A stretch of 64,000 bases of DNA from Chryseobacterium sp. SN22 (GTDB lineage: Bacteria; Bacteroidota; Bacteroidia; Flavobacteriales; Weeksellaceae). The notes under the pieces were generated by a model. It did no database searches. It was not told the DNA's origin and saw only the letters and a program-made list of their open reading frames with translations. The DNA lies in contig NZ_VTSX01000005.1 in assembly GCF_008329705.1 (NCBI RefSeq), positions 1 to 64,000 of the forward strand, read 5' to 3'. Shown here one piece after another: positions 6,321-14,659 of the stretch (position 1 is its first letter; every line of letters begins with the position of its first letter). The translations under genes were made by a program, and so were the position numbers.

Positions 6321-8258
6321 ATGTCTCAAATTAAAAAAGTCATCATCCATCCGGCCATCGGGGTGGCTAGAGTAGGAAACAGTCCGGACGAATATTTCCT
6401 GATTCCGGAGCAGATCAATGAGCCTATTACCGATCCCGGCAATTTCCGCGACGGTAAAGGCCGCATCAAACGCCAGGCAGCACGGTTCCGCCTTTTCGGT
6501 GCCGATGAAAACGGTAAGATTATCCGTGAGCTGACCGCGGAAGACGGCGACATTACCTGGACCGTCCACGTCGCAAATAAAAAAGCGGCCTGGTACGATT
6601 TCGATCTGGCCCTGGATATTCCACAGGCCAAAGGTGTTTTCAAAGGATATCCTGCGGTGGAAAGTACGCTACGTAATGCTACGATCACCGACAGTCACCG
6701 GAAAAGGCTGATCATCGACGGCGGAAAAATAGAAATTTCAGGAAAGAATACAAATGCCGAAGGTAAAGACAGTCAGTTTGCATTCGATAAAGGAACTTTC
6801 TATTCCCCGGACTGCACCGATAAGCCGGTTTACCTGGGAGAACTCCGTACCGATGCCGACGGCTGTCTTCTTTTCTTGGGAGGGCGCGGGCTGTCTGCTT
6901 CCTACGCCAATCTTCCGGCGACTACTTTTGCCAACAACGAGACCTGGCATGACGATACTTCAGACGGACCGGTAGATGCGAAGATCAGGCTGAAAACGGG
7001 AGAAATGCTGGAAGCTACCGGGGCGTGGGTGCTCACGGCACCGCCGGATTATTCTCCGGGCGTTCAGGCTTTTGTAACGGGCTATGACCTGCTGGCACAG
7101 ACGGCTGCCGATATGGGAAAATCCGTACTTCCGGAAACGCCGGAATTCTGGAAACATATTTATCCGATGCTGGAGCGGATGCCGCTGAACGGTTGGGTAA
7201 ACGCAGGAATATTTAAGCAGAACGGATGGGGAAGTCCCGGCAACCTTTCCACGCCGGAAATGATCGCCAGGCTTTCGGATGCATCCGACCGCTATTTCGA
7301 GCTGCGTCAGGCCATTTTCCGCCAGTTCCGTAATCCGGATTATGCAACCATGCAGGCTGAGCTTTTCCCGCCGGTGTACGGAGACGGCCTTCAGAAATTC
7401 CTGAGTACCGATACCGATCCGCGTAATTTCATGGCCGTACTGCCGTTCCAGTACGAGTATATCCGGCAGTGGGCCAATGGTAATTTTACCCTGGGAAACA
7501 AACCCGGAAGCGTAGAATGGAATGGCCTTTCCCCTGAAGAACAGGCTGCCCAGCTGGACCGTACGGCGCTTGATGAAACCATCGGCGGGCCTTTTCATCC
7601 GGGATGCGAATTTACCTGGCCGATGCGGCAGACGATCCTGTATTCCGAACCTTTCCGGATCAAACGCAGGCTGGATGATCCGTTGACCTTCGGGCCGGTT
7701 CTGGATGCTGACAAAGCTTTGGCACCGGGCGGACCGCTGGACGGTTCGGCAGCAGGGGATATCACCAAATGGATGGCCGTGCCGTGGCAGACGGATACTT
7801 CGAGCTGCCTGAGCGGTTATATACAGATTATGGGCCAGTATGTGCCGACTTTCTGGCCGGTACGGGTACCGAATGACGTGATGACCGAAGCCGATTACGA
7901 AGTGATGATGAATAAATCGGCGAGCCTTGAAGAAAAGAATGAAGCGTTCGGCAACCGGGTAAAATGGTTGCGGGGCATCGTTTATGAATACGGTTACCCA
8001 TCGAAAAAAGTAAGCCCTTATACCAAAGGCATCAATGAATTTATTACCAAATGGCCGGATGTCGGCATCCTGATCCAGAAGCAAGGAAACGGCGATGCCA
8101 ATTTCCCGGACAAGCTGTGGGTAGAGAACGGCCGTACCATAGCAGAGCACCCGAAAATGAAATCATCAATGAAAGCTGCTTTCGACCAGGCGCCTGCTGA
8201 AGAAGATCCGGGCTATCTGTGGATGGTAGACCGCGCAGATAAAAGAAAGAGAGGGTAA
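6321..8258 (+). CDS. lodA-like: LodA-like cysteine tryptophylquinone (CTQ) oxidase
   Basis: The 645-residue protein matches the LodA/GoxA family of amino-acid oxidases, whose CTQ cofactor is built from a Cys and a Trp of the protein itself. The start VIIHPAIGVARVGNSPDEYF is the family signature (IxRxAIHPaIGxARVGNS). The C-terminal cofactor region has GPFHPGCEFTWPMR, then WQTDTSSC with the likely cofactor Cys at residue 496, then FWPVRVPND with the likely partner Trp at 512. Known members deaminate lysine or glycine with O2, giving H2O2 and NH3; the substrate here cannot be read from sequence. It lacks a signal peptide. The stop overlaps the start of the flavoprotein gene by one base, so the pair is translationally coupled. 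Confidence 0.88.
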   Translation: MSQIKKVIIHPAIGVARVGNSPDEYFLIPEQINEPITDPGNFRDGKGRIKRQAARFRLFGADENGKIIRELTAEDGDITWTVHVANKKAAWYDFDLALDIPQAKGVFKGYPAVESTLRNATITDSHRKRLIIDGGKIEISGKNTNAEGKDSQFAFDKGTFYSPDCTDKPVYLGELRTDADGCLLFLGGRGLSASYANLPATTFANNETWHDDTSDGPVDAKIRLKTGEMLEATGAWVLTAPPDYSPGVQAFVTGYDLLAQTAADMGKSVLPETPEFWKHIYPMLERMPLNGWVNAGIFKQNGWGSPGNLSTPEMIARLSDASDRYFELRQAIFRQFRNPDYATMQAELFPPVYGDGLQKFLSTDTDPRNFMAVLPFQYEYIRQWANGNFTLGNKPGSVEWNGLSPEEQAAQLDRTALDETIGGPFHPGCEFTWPMRQTILYSEPFRIKRRLDDPLTFGPVLDADKALAPGGPLDGSAAGDITKWMAVPWQTDTSSCLSGYIQIMGQYVPTFWPVRVPNDVMTEADYEVMMNKSASLEEKNEAFGNRVKWLRGIVYEYGYPSKKVSPYTKGINEFITKWPDVGILIQKQGNGDANFPDKLWVENGRTIAEHPKMKSSMKAAFDQAPAEEDPGYLWMVDRADKRKRG

Positions 8259-9358
8259 TGATTGATGTACTGATCATCGGTAATGGTTCTGCCGGACTGG
8301 CTTCGGCCATCACTTTGCGTCAGCAGGGCGCATCGGTGATGGTCGTGCACCGGCCGGCCGATGCCGGCCGGTTCCGGGCGGGAGAAAGCCTCGCTGCTTC
8401 CGCCCGGAATTCTTTGGCAGAACTGGACGTATGGGAAGAATTCCTGAACGACAGCCATGAACCATGCTACGGAAATGCTTCCTGCTGGGGAGACGACCGT
8501 TTGTACTTCAACGATTTTATCCAGTCGCCATCCGGACAGGGTTGGTATATTGACCGTCCTGATTTTGAGTCTATGTTAACACGGAAAGCCGCTTCTTTAG
8601 GAGTACCGTTTCATGAAACGCACCGGTCTTTCAGGATTTACAGGAAAGACAACGGCTGGGAATATACCGGAGACCAATTAAAAATCAATGCCGCGGTGGT
8701 AATCGATGCCAGTGGCAGAAACAGCTGGCTGAGCAGGCAACTCGGCATCAGACGCATCCGCAGGGATGAGCAGGTCGCCGTCATCAGCATCCTTGCTGCT
8801 GCAGATCCGCTGGATAACCGGCAGAGCCTGATTGAAGCGGTTTCAGATGGATGGTGGTATGTCTCGGACATCGGAGAAGGAAAAATAGCCCGGATCTTTT
8901 TCACGGATCCCGATCTGCATGACCGGAAATACTGGCTGGATCCACTTTACTGGCGCAACAAAAGTCTGCAGACAAAATTCATCCGGCACCGTGCACCCGT
9001 AAGCCGTTACACCGAAATTACACCCTTACAGTATACTTCTGCGGGAAGCCACCATCTGGAACAATACGCCGGGGAAGGCTGGCTGGCAGCGGGCGATGCC
9101 GCCTGTTCGCTAGATCCTCTCTCATCGCATGGAATTGCCTTTGCCCTGCGCAGTGGAATTGACGCGGCCCTTGCCGCGAAAGACCAGCTCACAGGTGTTT
9201 CCTCTGCCGGCTATGATTATCATGAAAAAATCGATTTGGCTTTCCGGCTGTATAATGAGCAGCGGACCGGATTCTATCAACGGGAAACCCGTTGGAAGGA
9301 TGATCCCTTCTGGGTAAGAAGGCATGAGGAGCAGCTGACGGAAGCTGGGAAGCCGTAG
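8258..9358 (+). CDS. lodB-like: LodB-like FAD-dependent maturation protein
   Basis: The 366-residue flavoprotein begins with a Rossmann FAD site (IIGNGSAGLASAITLRQQGA, residues 5-24). It also holds the tryptophan-halogenase/GG-reductase-like second FAD motif GEGWLAAGDAACSLDPLSSHG near residue 275. In the LodA/LodB and GoxA/GoxB systems the partner flavoprotein is required to form the CTQ in the oxidase, and such proteins have this size and fold. Its ATG overlaps the TAA of the lodA-like gene (TAATG), strong evidence for a joint role. It is presumed cytoplasmic. A stand-alone monooxygenase is less likely given the context. Confidence 0.85.
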   Translation: MIDVLIIGNGSAGLASAITLRQQGASVMVVHRPADAGRFRAGESLAASARNSLAELDVWEEFLNDSHEPCYGNASCWGDDRLYFNDFIQSPSGQGWYIDRPDFESMLTRKAASLGVPFHETHRSFRIYRKDNGWEYTGDQLKINAAVVIDASGRNSWLSRQLGIRRIRRDEQVAVISILAAADPLDNRQSLIEAVSDGWWYVSDIGEGKIARIFFTDPDLHDRKYWLDPLYWRNKSLQTKFIRHRAPVSRYTEITPLQYTSAGSHHLEQYAGEGWLAAGDAACSLDPLSSHGIAFALRSGIDAALAAKDQLTGVSSAGYDYHEKIDLAFRLYNEQRTGFYQRETRWKDDPFWVRRHEEQLTEAGKP

Positions 9359-9514
9359 AGGTACAATCGAAATCGTAATAACAGGCTGGAAGAGGGAAAC
9401 CACAAGCTGGATGTTTTACTGTTTATATCTCCCGTTTTAAACCTTTACATCACCTTAACCTCTATGAATAAACAATTGCGTATTTATACGGAATATTTTT
9501 TCTGAGAGATATTT

Positions 9515-9522
9515 TAACTTTG
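9515..9522 (+). promoter_or_regulatory. TAnnTTTG box upstream of the tyrosinase gene
   Basis: TAACTTTG matches the Bacteroidota -7 consensus and lies 69 bp before the tyrosinase ATG, suggesting that the tyrosinase/DUF2182 pair has its own promoter apart from the lodAB-like pair. No -33 TTG at proper spacing was clear. Confidence 0.4.
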
Positions 9523-9591
9523 GAAAGCATCAATGCAAACCGGAAGCTAAAATCTTAAAAATAAATTTTTAACCACTGTATTAAATTAAAC

Positions 9592-11250
9592 ATGACAACA
9601 TTTACAAGAAAGAATGCCTGGAATAACAACGGGACATTCGACAATCCGGATCTTTTATGGTATGCGAAGGCTGTACAGGTGATGCAGTCGAAACCGATTG
9701 AAGATGCCACCAGCTGGTGGTTCTATGCCGCAGTGCACGGGCAGTATCTGGTCAACAACAATACCGGGGAGCCGCCTGTAGGCTACCCGAACTGGACGGA
9801 TATTCCCTATATCCCGGCAGAAGCTAAACTTTCTTCGCTTCCTTCCGTTCAGGTTTATGAGCTGTTCTGGGACCAATGCCAGCACGGCACCTGGTTTTTC
9901 CCTCCATGGCACCGCGGATACCTGGTGGCTCTTGAAAACCTGCTCCGCACCATTATCGTTGAACAACTGGGCGGACCGGCCGACTGGGCATTGCCGTACT
10001 GGAATTATTTAAACCAGTCCGCTCCCGGTAATCAATCTAAAATTCCGACGGCATTCACGGTGAAAACTTTACCTGACGGCTCACCCAATCCGTTGTATGT
10101 GCCGGAAAGATATGGCCCGAACGGTGACGGCAATGTATACGTAGTGGTAGGACCGGACAGTCCGGATGATCCGATGGCCAACGACAAATGCCAGCTGGAT
10201 ACCATCTACAGCGAATCGTCGCCCGGACAACCGGGAACGGGTAACCTGTACGGCTATTATTACGGCGGACAGGAGACGGGCTTCAGCCACAGCAACGGCG
10301 GTTTCGGAGATCTTGAATCCAATCCGCATAATTTCGTCCACGTGATGGTGGGCGGTTTCGACGGTGATGCGTGGACGGATCCCAATGCTTCGGAAAAAAA
10401 CGAAGGTCTGATGTCTGATCCTCCTACGGCCGGGCTGGATCCGATTTTTTATCTGCACCATGCCAACATCGACCGGATGTGGGATGCCTGGAACATTACC
10501 GGTAAAAACAGCAATCCCAACCAGCCCGATTGGCTGAAGGGGCCTTCCGCACACGGCAATTCGCAGTTTGCGATGCCGCTGGATGCGAAGGGAACTCCTT
10601 GGTATTACACGCCGGCAGACGTCGACCGTACAACCGGTCTTAATTTTAACGGATCTCCTTATTCTTATACCTATGACGACCTTTCTTTAACCTCATACGA
10701 AACGGCCGCTCCACAGGCCGAACCTGAAAATCTAACAGAGAGGTTAAATAAACTGGGGGCAAGTGTTCCTGAAAATAAAATCCCAATGAGCGAAAAAAAG
10801 AGACATGAAATCATCGGGGCCAATGCCGGTGCCCTGTCGCTGAACAGCGGAGAAACAGAGGCTGTGGTCAAGCTGGATACCCCATCGTGGAAAACCGTTT
10901 CAAAGAGCCTGAAAAATGCTTCCGTTTCCAAACTTCCGGATGAGGTTTTTCTTCAGCTGGAAAATGTAAAAGGAACGAATAATTCCAATTTCCTTTCGGT
11001 ATTTGTGAATGATAAATTCGTGAGATCGGTGGCGCTTTTCGGGATCCGGATGGCATCGCAGAAAGACGGTGCCCACGGCGGTTCGGGGCTTACCTTTACG
11101 TTGAATATCACCAATGTTATCGACGAACTGTATCTGGACAACGAGATCGATCTCAGTGCGCTGAATGTGGTGATCAAAACAAAGAATCCTTTGCCTGAGG
11201 ACAACGACCTTACCATCGACCGGATCAGTGTTTACCGTGTAACCCAATAA
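9592..11250 (+). CDS. Tyrosinase / polyphenol oxidase with plant-PPO-like features
   Basis: A type-3 copper enzyme of 552 residues that would hydroxylate phenols and/or oxidise catechols to quinones. CuA ligands are His49 (AAVHGQY), His98 (CQHGTW) and His107 (PPWHRGYL). CuB ligands are His246 and His250 (PHNFVH) and His290 (FYLHHANIDRMW). Residues E242-S-N-P-H246-N247 reproduce the plant PPO pattern in which the Glu acts as water keeper and the Asn after the first CuB His favours monophenolase activity. A DWL-like segment follows at about residue 315, and a C-terminal beta domain fills about residues 425-552, again as in plant PPOs. No signal peptide is present, so it is probably cytoplasmic. 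DUF2182 begins 8 bp downstream. Confidence 0.9.
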   Translation: MTTFTRKNAWNNNGTFDNPDLLWYAKAVQVMQSKPIEDATSWWFYAAVHGQYLVNNNTGEPPVGYPNWTDIPYIPAEAKLSSLPSVQVYELFWDQCQHGTWFFPPWHRGYLVALENLLRTIIVEQLGGPADWALPYWNYLNQSAPGNQSKIPTAFTVKTLPDGSPNPLYVPERYGPNGDGNVYVVVGPDSPDDPMANDKCQLDTIYSESSPGQPGTGNLYGYYYGGQETGFSHSNGGFGDLESNPHNFVHVMVGGFDGDAWTDPNASEKNEGLMSDPPTAGLDPIFYLHHANIDRMWDAWNITGKNSNPNQPDWLKGPSAHGNSQFAMPLDAKGTPWYYTPADVDRTTGLNFNGSPYSYTYDDLSLTSYETAAPQAEPENLTERLNKLGASVPENKIPMSEKKRHEIIGANAGALSLNSGETEAVVKLDTPSWKTVSKSLKNASVSKLPDEVFLQLENVKGTNNSNFLSVFVNDKFVRSVALFGIRMASQKDGAHGGSGLTFTLNITNVIDELYLDNEIDLSALNVVIKTKNPLPEDNDLTIDRISVYRVTQ

Positions 11251-11257
11251 CCGGATC

Positions 11258-12016
11258 ATGAAACTTTCAGGAACTGATTGTCTTAAGATCAACCTGGTGA
11301 TTCTAGGGATCAGCATGGTTACCTGGCTGCTGCTTCTGGTAAATCCCGGCCATATCATGACCATGGAGCATTGCCATGTTTCTGCCGCCGGGCCATCGGC
11401 TGCTTCCCTGAAAATGCTGCTGCAGATGAACCCCTTTTCCTCACAACTCTTGGGCTGGGGACTGATGGTGGTTGCCATGATGCTGCCTAAGCTGATTGTG
11501 CCCGTTCAGTCAATTTATCTCCAGAGCCTGAGACGGTACCGGTTGATATGCTCTTTATTGTTCGTAACGGGCTATCTTGCCGTCTGGATGGCAGCGGGAG
11601 TGATTATGGTTGGTATCATTATCGGTTTAAACCTGCTGATGCCGGGATCGTACATTCCTGGATTGGGCGTATTGACCATTGCGATGGTGTGGCAGTTTTC
11701 GCCGGTGAAGCAGAAATTTCTCAACCTCAGCCATGATCATTATGTCCTTCGTGCATTCGGATGGGCTGCCTACTGCGATTCATTGGAGTTCGGCGTTAAG
11801 CATGGTCTCTGGTGCGTAGGTTCTGGATGGGCATTGATGCTGTTCCCCATGTTGCTGCCGCAAGGTCATAACCTGGCAATGATTGTAGTGACCTACATTA
11901 TGATCGCCGAACATCTGGAGCACCCTGCCGCCAAGGTGTGGAGGATCCGCGTTCCGCTGAAGCTGTTGAAATATACGCTTGCCCGGACCCAAATGAAATT
12001 GGAAGGACTGAGATAA
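11258..12016 (+). CDS. DUF2182 integral membrane protein
   Basis: The 252-residue protein has about six hydrophobic helices and family landmarks: GLMVVAMMLPKLIVPVQSI near residue 70, FVTGYLAVW near 105, FSPVKQKFLNL near 147, GVKHGLWCVGSGWALM near 175. DUF2182 proteins are described as predicted metal-binding membrane proteins; no activity is established to my knowledge. It starts 8 bp after the tyrosinase stop and ends just before a strong terminator, so the two are co-transcribed. Supplying copper to the tyrosinase is an attractive inference, supported by conserved Met, His and Cys residues in the helices but not proven. Confidence 0.75.
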   Translation: MKLSGTDCLKINLVILGISMVTWLLLLVNPGHIMTMEHCHVSAAGPSAASLKMLLQMNPFSSQLLGWGLMVVAMMLPKLIVPVQSIYLQSLRRYRLICSLLFVTGYLAVWMAAGVIMVGIIIGLNLLMPGSYIPGLGVLTIAMVWQFSPVKQKFLNLSHDHYVLRAFGWAAYCDSLEFGVKHGLWCVGSGWALMLFPMLLPQGHNLAMIVVTYIMIAEHLEHPAAKVWRIRVPLKLLKYTLARTQMKLEGLR

Positions 12017-12047
12017 GGGATATTAAAAGCATATTAAAGTCAATAAC

Positions 12048-12077
12048 GATAAAGCCCACTTTTTAGTGGGCTTTATC
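12048..12077 (+). terminator. Rho-independent terminator of the tyrosinase operon
   Basis: A perfect 13-bp stem GATAAAGCCCACT / AGTGGGCTTTATC with a TTTT loop, 32 bp after the DUF2182 stop. The following bases are only moderately T-rich. Confidence 0.85.
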
Positions 12078-12226
12078 ATTTAGATAAATCTTTAAATTAA
12101 ACTCGTGTAGTTTTTAAATTGGATATTTTTTTCCAAAATAATCGTTTAGATATTTATCCGAAATCGTATTGCTTTGTGCGGTTTACAATATTTAAGCAGA
12201 TTATACGCGTATTTATTTGAAATGTT

Positions 12227-12507
12227 TTAAACAAGGTATTTATCCCAATTATCTTTTACAAATTTGTTGAGTTTATCACGCATTACTATATCTCTGGCCT
12301 GTGGAAGTCTTATTAATTTTTCTACCTTTTGAAAACTTTCTTTGTTTTTGGGAACTTCATTGTTTTTCAGATCTGCATCACAAAAATAAACTACTTCACA
12401 GCGTTCTTTCTTGCTGACACGTTCTCAGTCACGGATAGCTTATCTTCTTTGGTTGTAGTGTTGATGTAATCGTCATGGATTAAATCTTCCTCGGTGTATT
12501 CTTTCAT
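12227..12507 (-). pseudogene. Frameshifted small uncharacterised gene
   Basis: From ATG 12507 the frame reads MKEYTEEDLIHDDYIN.. and soon hits a stop (TAG, after KNAVK). A one-base shift near 12420 restores a long sense frame (SKKERCEVVYFCDADLKNN, then RLPQARDIVMRDKLNKFVKD) to TAA at 12227. The restored product would be about 93 residues, acidic then basic, with no family I recognise. Its promoter carries the same palindrome-plus-TAnnTTTG layout as the small genes at 140-526 and 643-819. It may be a decaying member of the same accessory class. Confidence 0.5.
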
Positions 12508-12530
12508 AATTTATTTGTTTGTTTGTATAG

Positions 12531-12576
12531 CAAACATACTTCTGTCCTTTTTTAGTGACAATACGGAAAAGCCGTA
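12531..12576 (-). promoter_or_regulatory. Palindrome plus TAnnTTTG promoter, copy 3
   Basis: On the minus strand TACGG..CCGTA (12562-12576, 5-base spacer) is followed after 23 bp by TATGTTTG (12531-12538), and the ATG at 12507 lies 24 nt further. Flanking bases (CCTTTTTTAGTGACAATACGG on the plus strand) also resemble the 28-bp repeat at 581 and 877, here in inverted orientation. Confidence 0.5.
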
Positions 12577-12706
12577 GGGTTATTATAATATTTAATTGTA
12601 AGCCGTATCTTCTTTTTTCTGATATCAAAATAAAATGAGTTCGAGAAAATTCAATTTGTTTTCGGATGATTAATAAAAACCAAGGCCTTAATTTTGAAAT
12701 AAAAAA

Positions 12707-12732
12707 CTTCCGGCTTCCGGTTTCCCGCTTCC
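12707..12732. repeat. Degenerate 7-bp tandem repeat
   Basis: On the minus strand, just after the NTF2-like gene, the units GGAAGCG, GGAAACC, GGAAGCC and GGAAG run in tandem and are followed by a T tract. This is a short heptamer array, unusual in sequence, and may be part of a transcript end. Confidence 0.55.
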
Positions 12733-12735
12733 TGT

Positions 12736-13230
12736 CTACGGTTTCCGGAAAAACTTTGCGTTTTCGTACGAATAGATGATGCTCACGATTTTCCATGTTC
12801 CTTCCGCTTTGATGAGGTGCCAGGATTCGCTTCCCCAATTTGTTACGATGTCTTCTTCAAGGAATGAATAATCAAATGTTACACTTGCGACCACATCATC
12901 ATTGATGATCCTGATGTTCTTAAATTTTTCTTCTTTATGGCCTTTTTCCATAATATAGCGGAAAAAATTTTCATAGGTATCTTTGAAATAATTTTTACGG
13001 TTCCCGGGATTCTTTTCCAATCGTTTCTGCTGGGATCTGTTTTTAACAACACCGGTCCAGACCACCGGATTTTCATGGAACAGGCTGTGGAAAGCAGCTG
13101 AGTTCTTTTGAATAATGCTTTCTTTGAACTGCCGGATAACGTTCTGGATTTCCGTTTGCTCCGTACTGAACTTCTGGGCTACGACAAGATGAGAAAACAG
13201 CATGAAAATGCTTAGAATAAATGTTTTCAT
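12736..13230 (-). CDS. Secreted NTF2/SnoaL-like (DUF4440-type) protein
   Basis: The 164-residue protein has a signal peptide (MKTFILSIFMLFSHLVVAQ, cleavage after A-Q). An alpha+beta domain typical of the NTF2-like fold follows: an N-terminal helix (EIQNVIRQFKESIIQKNSAAF), the FHSLFHENPVVW turn, and late strands SESWHLIKAEGTWKIVSI. Such proteins are commonly of unknown role, sometimes binding small hydrophobic ligands. It stands alone on the minus strand, 112 bp from the acyltransferase gene. The fold assignment is fairly sure, the function unknown. Confidence 0.7.
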   Translation of the reverse strand: MKTFILSIFMLFSHLVVAQKFSTEQTEIQNVIRQFKESIIQKNSAAFHSLFHENPVVWTGVVKNRSQQKRLEKNPGNRKNYFKDTYENFFRYIMEKGHKEEKFKNIRIINDDVVASVTFDYSFLEEDIVTNWGSESWHLIKAEGTWKIVSIIYSYENAKFFRKP

Positions 13231-13342
13231 AAATAAAATAGGTATTGTTTTAGAATTTGTAATGAAGCACCACGTCTGTTCAAGTGTTTTTTGCAGCGCA
13301 GCGAAAAAAAACTGTATCGGGAACTTATAAAGCGGACCTTTG

Positions 13343-14473
13343 TTATTGGTTCATAAACTTTTGATGGCGAATATTTGGCGAATTAAGGATTTTATTTTTG
13401 AGCACAGCAGATGGTTTTTCAATGCAATAGCGGTAAAATAAGCCGGCCAATACACAGAAGATAAAACAGATGAGCATTCCGGATGTGCCGGTAACCGGAA
13501 TTTCAATTTTTTGAAGAAGCATTTGTACCAGGTGAATGACTCCTTTGTGTGACAGATAAACGGAGTAGGAGAAGGCTGCCAGCTGAGTGGTGATGCTATT
13601 GGATTTTCTGCTCAGAAAGGAAGTGGCTGAAACAGCTCCTGTTACTAATATTCCATAACTCACGGCCACCAGGGTAAACCCGAAAAGAGAGGCCTGCTCT
13701 GAATATTGGTCCCTGCAAAACCACAGGGAAAACGCAACAGCTGTTAATCCGACAAAAACCAGAAGATTTCCGTTCTGTTTGATCATCGTTCTGAACCTGG
13801 AGGATTGAAATAGGAAACCGATTAAAACCCCGACCGCCAGGCCGTCCAGTCTTGTATACGTAGGATAATAAATGTTCATGTACCATTCTTTCCAGAAATC
13901 AGGAGTTTCCAGACAGGGGAGAACATATTCATTCCAGAAAAAAATACGCAGGAGGAGGGTGGAAATCATCAGTGATACAATGATAAATTTCAGGTATTTT
14001 GTTTTTTTATATCTGATTAAAAGCAACAGCAAAAGCGGAAGTACGAGGTAAAACTGTTCCTCGATGCACAGGGACCAGGCATGGGAAAAAGTTCCCCGGT
14101 TAATAACATCCAGACTGAAATTCTGGGTGAAGGTAAGAAACTTCCACAGCGGCGGCAAAGCTTCCCGTTCCCTGAATACCGGAAAACAGAAATACAGCAA
14201 AAGGGTGAACAGGTATGGCGGAATAATCCTGAAAAACCGTTTGGTGAAAAAAGTTTTCAGCCGGATGGTCCGGTATTCCCTGATTTCCCTGAACAGCTGG
14301 TTGGAAATTAAAAAACCGCTCAATACGAAAAACAGATCAACCCCTGTCCATCCGATCCATCCGATGTCATCTACCCAATCCGGATGCCCAAACATCCGGT
14401 AATGATACAGGAAGACGAGGAGGATTGCAACAGCTCTTAGATGGTCCAACCCGATGAATTTTTCTTTTTCCAT
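13343..14473 (-). CDS. Membrane acyltransferase (acyltransferase-3 / OatA-like)
   Basis: From ATG 14473 the 376-residue protein opens with GLDHLRAVAILLVFLYHYRM and GWTGVDLFFVLSGFLISNQLF. These are the hallmark of acyltransferase-3 membrane proteins, with the catalytic His in the YHYR segment. About ten hydrophobic helices follow, plus the typical FFTKRFFRIIPPY loop and AWSLCIEEQFYL. Family members O-acetylate peptidoglycan, lipopolysaccharide or exported polysaccharides; the substrate here is unknown. An upstream ATG at 14557 would add 28 residues that do not fit the family start. It is divergent from the sensor kinase gene. Confidence 0.85.
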   Translation of the reverse strand: MEKEKFIGLDHLRAVAILLVFLYHYRMFGHPDWVDDIGWIGWTGVDLFFVLSGFLISNQLFREIREYRTIRLKTFFTKRFFRIIPPYLFTLLLYFCFPVFREREALPPLWKFLTFTQNFSLDVINRGTFSHAWSLCIEEQFYLVLPLLLLLLIRYKKTKYLKFIIVSLMISTLLLRIFFWNEYVLPCLETPDFWKEWYMNIYYPTYTRLDGLAVGVLIGFLFQSSRFRTMIKQNGNLLVFVGLTAVAFSLWFCRDQYSEQASLFGFTLVAVSYGILVTGAVSATSFLSRKSNSITTQLAAFSYSVYLSHKGVIHLVQMLLQKIEIPVTGTSGMLICFIFCVLAGLFYRYCIEKPSAVLKNKILNSPNIRHQKFMNQ

Positions 14474-14659
14474 TTCTTTTTTCGACAAAAGTCTTTTTAT
14501 TTGAATTGGATTTGAAACGGAGCATTCAAAAGGATAGTTTTCGGCTGTATACAGCAATACTTGTTATTTAGAGACCTATTGCTGCAGTTTATCATCAGAT
14601 CGAATCCTTTTAAAGCCAATCCGCGTATACAAAGGTTTTTAATAATATCTTTACATATT

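Noticed and set aside
6960..8150. Long open frame (396 codons) on the minus strand opposite the lodA-like gene
   Set aside because: The plus strand encodes a clear CTQ oxidase over the whole span; the reverse frame is rich in Arg, His and Pro and is a GC-biased shadow.
13280..13312. Hairpin-like TTTTTTGC..GCGAAAAAA between the acyltransferase and NTF2-like genes
   Set aside because: Arms do not pair exactly and the centre is ambiguous; may be a terminator but not supported.
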